Shown: positions 62,501 to 64,000 of the stretch, one piece after another
How positions within the stretch are numbered: position 1 is the first letter of the stretch
Layout: each line of letters opens with the position of its first letter
Source of the DNA: Filobacillus milosensis
Lineage (GTDB): Bacteria; Bacillota; Bacilli; Bacillales; Alkalibacillaceae
NCBI RefSeq assembly: GCF_004402015.1
Contig: NZ_SOPW01000004.1
Location: 62,001 to 126,000 of the forward strand
Direction of reading: 5' to 3'
DNA: 64,000 nucleotides
The notes under the pieces: generated by a model
The model's input: the letters and a program-made list of their open reading frames with translations, nothing else
Told to the model about the DNA's origin: nothing
Databases searched by the model: none
Program-made: the position numbers and the translations under genes

Positions 62501-64000
62501 CTAATCTTCTGAGATCCAAGTTCTTAATAGTTTTGCAAATTCTTCTGGTTTATCCTTAGCTAAGTTTTCTAATTGTTTTCTTCTCATTCCAGAGTCTGAT
62601 AAATCTTCTTCTAGTGGAAGTTCTTCAACTTTACTGCTGTAACTTTCTTCTGTTTCTACCAATTCATCGTCTTCATTTCGTCTACGAAGTACTAAGAAGA
62701 TTAATAAAATAACAAGTAATAGTAGTCCGCCCCCAACTACATAGACCCAAGTTGGAATAGTTGGGACAGGTTGACTTATGTTTGTACCTTCAGAGAAAGG
62801 CTGAAAGACAATTGACACTTTATCAGCAGGATTAAAGGTTTCTGTATTGTTAATAACATCTGCTGAGATTGATGTTTCAATCATAGAAGATAAAATTGAT
62901 TGTACATCTTCTTCAACCGATTGTTGTTCAGCTGCTGAAAGTGTAACTTGCTCTCCGTTTTCTTCTACTGAATTATCGACAGCTACTTGTATACCAATAT
63001 CTCTAACCTCATAAGGGCTTTCAACTATGTCACGACGAATACGATTGAACTCATTATTAATTGTTTCACGAACCATTTCGTATTCTGAAAGGTCATCAGT
63101 ATCTCCTTGTCCCAGGTATTCAGGGATATCAGTTACATCTGAAGGGATTTGACCACCATCAATACCAGCATAGGTTTCAGTAACTCGATCAACACTGACA
63201 GGTAAACCTTCCATATTTTCTAAGTCAACCGGTTCAACTAATTCTTCAACACGGTTCTCGCGCGTGAAATCAATATCTGTTGTTACTGATACAACAACTT
63301 TATCTTGTCCGATCATCGTTCCTAAAACTCTTTGAACCCGACGTTGTAAATCTCTTTCTATGTCTTCCTTAATTTGTTGATGCTCTACGTATGTATTTCC
63401 ATTACCAGTTGTGTTCGTGTTTAAGTCAAAGTACTCAAAATTCTGATTCATGATTACAATGTTCTCTGTTGGCAAGTTAGGTACCGCTTTTGATACGAGA
63501 TGATATAAGCTTCGAATTTTACTTTGGCTAAATTCATAGCCATATTCAGTATTTAAAACAATTGAAGCTGAGGATGACTCCTGCTGATCTCCAACAAAGA
63601 TAGATTCTTTTGGTTGATTAATTAAAACTTTTGCACTTTCTATACCCTGTATATTAGAGATTAATGAAGCGAGTTCTGTCTGTAAGGCATCTAATTCAAT
63701 TATCTGCCTCTCCTCGTCTGTCATACCCCAAGATACATTTTCACTAAAAAAGGAGTAATCAATATTTCCGCTATTCGGTATACCTTGTGCAGCAAAATCT
63801 ACTAATAAGCGATCAGATTGAGCATCAGGAACTAAGATTGTTGTTCCACCATCGGTCAACTCGTACTTTACACCGCGACTATCCAGTTCACTTGTTAATT
63901 GTCCCGCTTCTTGATGAGATAAATTACTGTATAAAGGAACCATATTACTGGATGTGAACAATAAAGTAGAAACAATAAGAATTAACGGAAGTCCAACTAA
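62501..64000 (-). CDS. fliF: Flagellar MS-ring protein FliF (5' end outside window)
   Basis: The MS-ring protein, 500 codons visible. The frame stays open to the window edge at 64000, reading a membrane helix (LVGLPLILIVSTLLF) before TSSNMVPLYSNLSHQEAGQL, so the true start lies upstream. The TTG at 63961 is not the start. Ring-building domains hold VPDAQSDRLLVDFAAQGIPNSG and SAKVLINQPKESIFVGD. A second membrane helix is at WVYVVGGGLLLLVILLIFLVL near the C-terminus, and the FliG-binding tail ends DKPEEFAKLLRTWISED. A short N-terminal segment, probably about 25-35 residues, is missing. Confidence 0.95.
   Translation of the reverse strand, partial: LVGLPLILIVSTLLFTSSNMVPLYSNLSHQEAGQLTSELDSRGVKYELTDGGTTILVPDAQSDRLLVDFAAQGIPNSGNIDYSFFSENVSWGMTDEERQIIELDALQTELASLISNIQGIESAKVLINQPKESIFVGDQQESSSASIVLNTEYGYEFSQSKIRSLYHLVSKAVPNLPTENIVIMNQNFEYFDLNTNTTGNGNTYVEHQQIKEDIERDLQRRVQRVLGTMIGQDKVVVSVTTDIDFTRENRVEELVEPVDLENMEGLPVSVDRVTETYAGIDGGQIPSDVTDIPEYLGQGDTDDLSEYEMVRETINNEFNRIRRDIVESPYEVRDIGIQVAVDNSVEENGEQVTLSAAEQQSVEEDVQSILSSMIETSISADVINNTETFNPADKVSIVFQPFSEGTNISQPVPTIPTWVYVVGGGLLLLVILLIFLVLRRRNEDDELVETEESYSSKVEELPLEEDLSDSGMRRKQLENLAKDKPEEFAKLLRTWISED

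Noticed and set aside
1-64000. CRISPR array, prophage, integrase, defence island or rRNA/tRNA genes
   Set aside because: Searched by eye on both strands; none found. The gene order is conserved core Bacillaceae throughout.

Overview
The window is a stretch of chromosome from an AT-rich, low-GC Gram-positive bacterium of the Bacillaceae. It forms endospores (spoVFA/spoVFB dipicolinate synthase, SpoIIIE, MlpA, YlmC/YmxH) and is motile and chemotactic (the long fla/che operon, including the Bacillus-type genes fliY, cheC, cheD, swrB and flbD). Gene order follows the Bacillus subtilis fliF-to-spoIIIE segment almost gene for gene. All real genes lie on the minus strand, so transcription runs from high to low coordinates. 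Acidic, N/Q-rich proteins fit a salt-tolerant relative (Halobacillus/Virgibacillus-type), but that is inference only.

Layout in the direction of transcription. (1) 64000-36582: the fla/che operon, fliF (5' end outside the window), fliG, fliH, fliI, fliJ, motE/ylxF, fliK, flgD, a TIGR02530-type gene, flgE, flbD, fliL, fliM, fliY, cheY, fliO, fliP, fliQ, fliR, flhB, flhA, flhF, flhG, cheB, cheA, cheW, cheC, cheD, sigD, a DUF342/FapA-type gene, a small unknown gene and swrB. It encodes the C-ring, the export apparatus and its ATPase, the hook, the CheA/CheY core with its B. subtilis-type adaptation enzymes, and the flagellar sigma factor. (2) 36431-33329: rpsB, tsf, pyrH, frr. (3) 33231-27506: uppS, cdsA, dxr, rseP, proS. 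(4) 27178-22889: polC. (5) 22688-15215: rimP, nusA, ylxR, ylxQ, infB, ylxP, rbfA, truB, ribF, rpsO, a translation/transcription cluster. (6) 15136-11337: pnp, mlpA, ylmC. (7) 11242-6545: spoVFA, spoVFB, asd, dapG, dapA. This links the lysine/diaminopimelate pathway to spore dipicolinate, and a good sigma-K-type promoter sits before spoVFA. (8) 6451-3103: tepA, ylzJ, spoIIIE. (9) 2970-1: a BMP-family lipoprotein, its double ABC ATPase and the first part of a permease, a probable nucleoside importer.

Between the genes there are many strong hairpins, mostly intrinsic terminators, several of them placed just downstream of an extended -10 promoter. There are also a GC-rich Bacillaceae-type intergenic repeat (about 27296-27461) and a compact 150-bp multi-hairpin element with inverted ends between rbfA and truB (17519-17668).

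I see no tRNA, rRNA, CRISPR, prophage, transposase or defence genes. The proteins are core and conserved. The least ordinary signals are non-coding: a perfect 10-bp hairpin between a Shine-Dalgarno sequence and the flbD start codon, which when folded would give a normal spacing, and the 150-bp element. Compared with B. subtilis, rnjB, ylxY and ymfC are absent from their usual places. Several upstream in-frame extensions of genes here are not real, and starts were moved to the ribosome binding sites (stated per gene).
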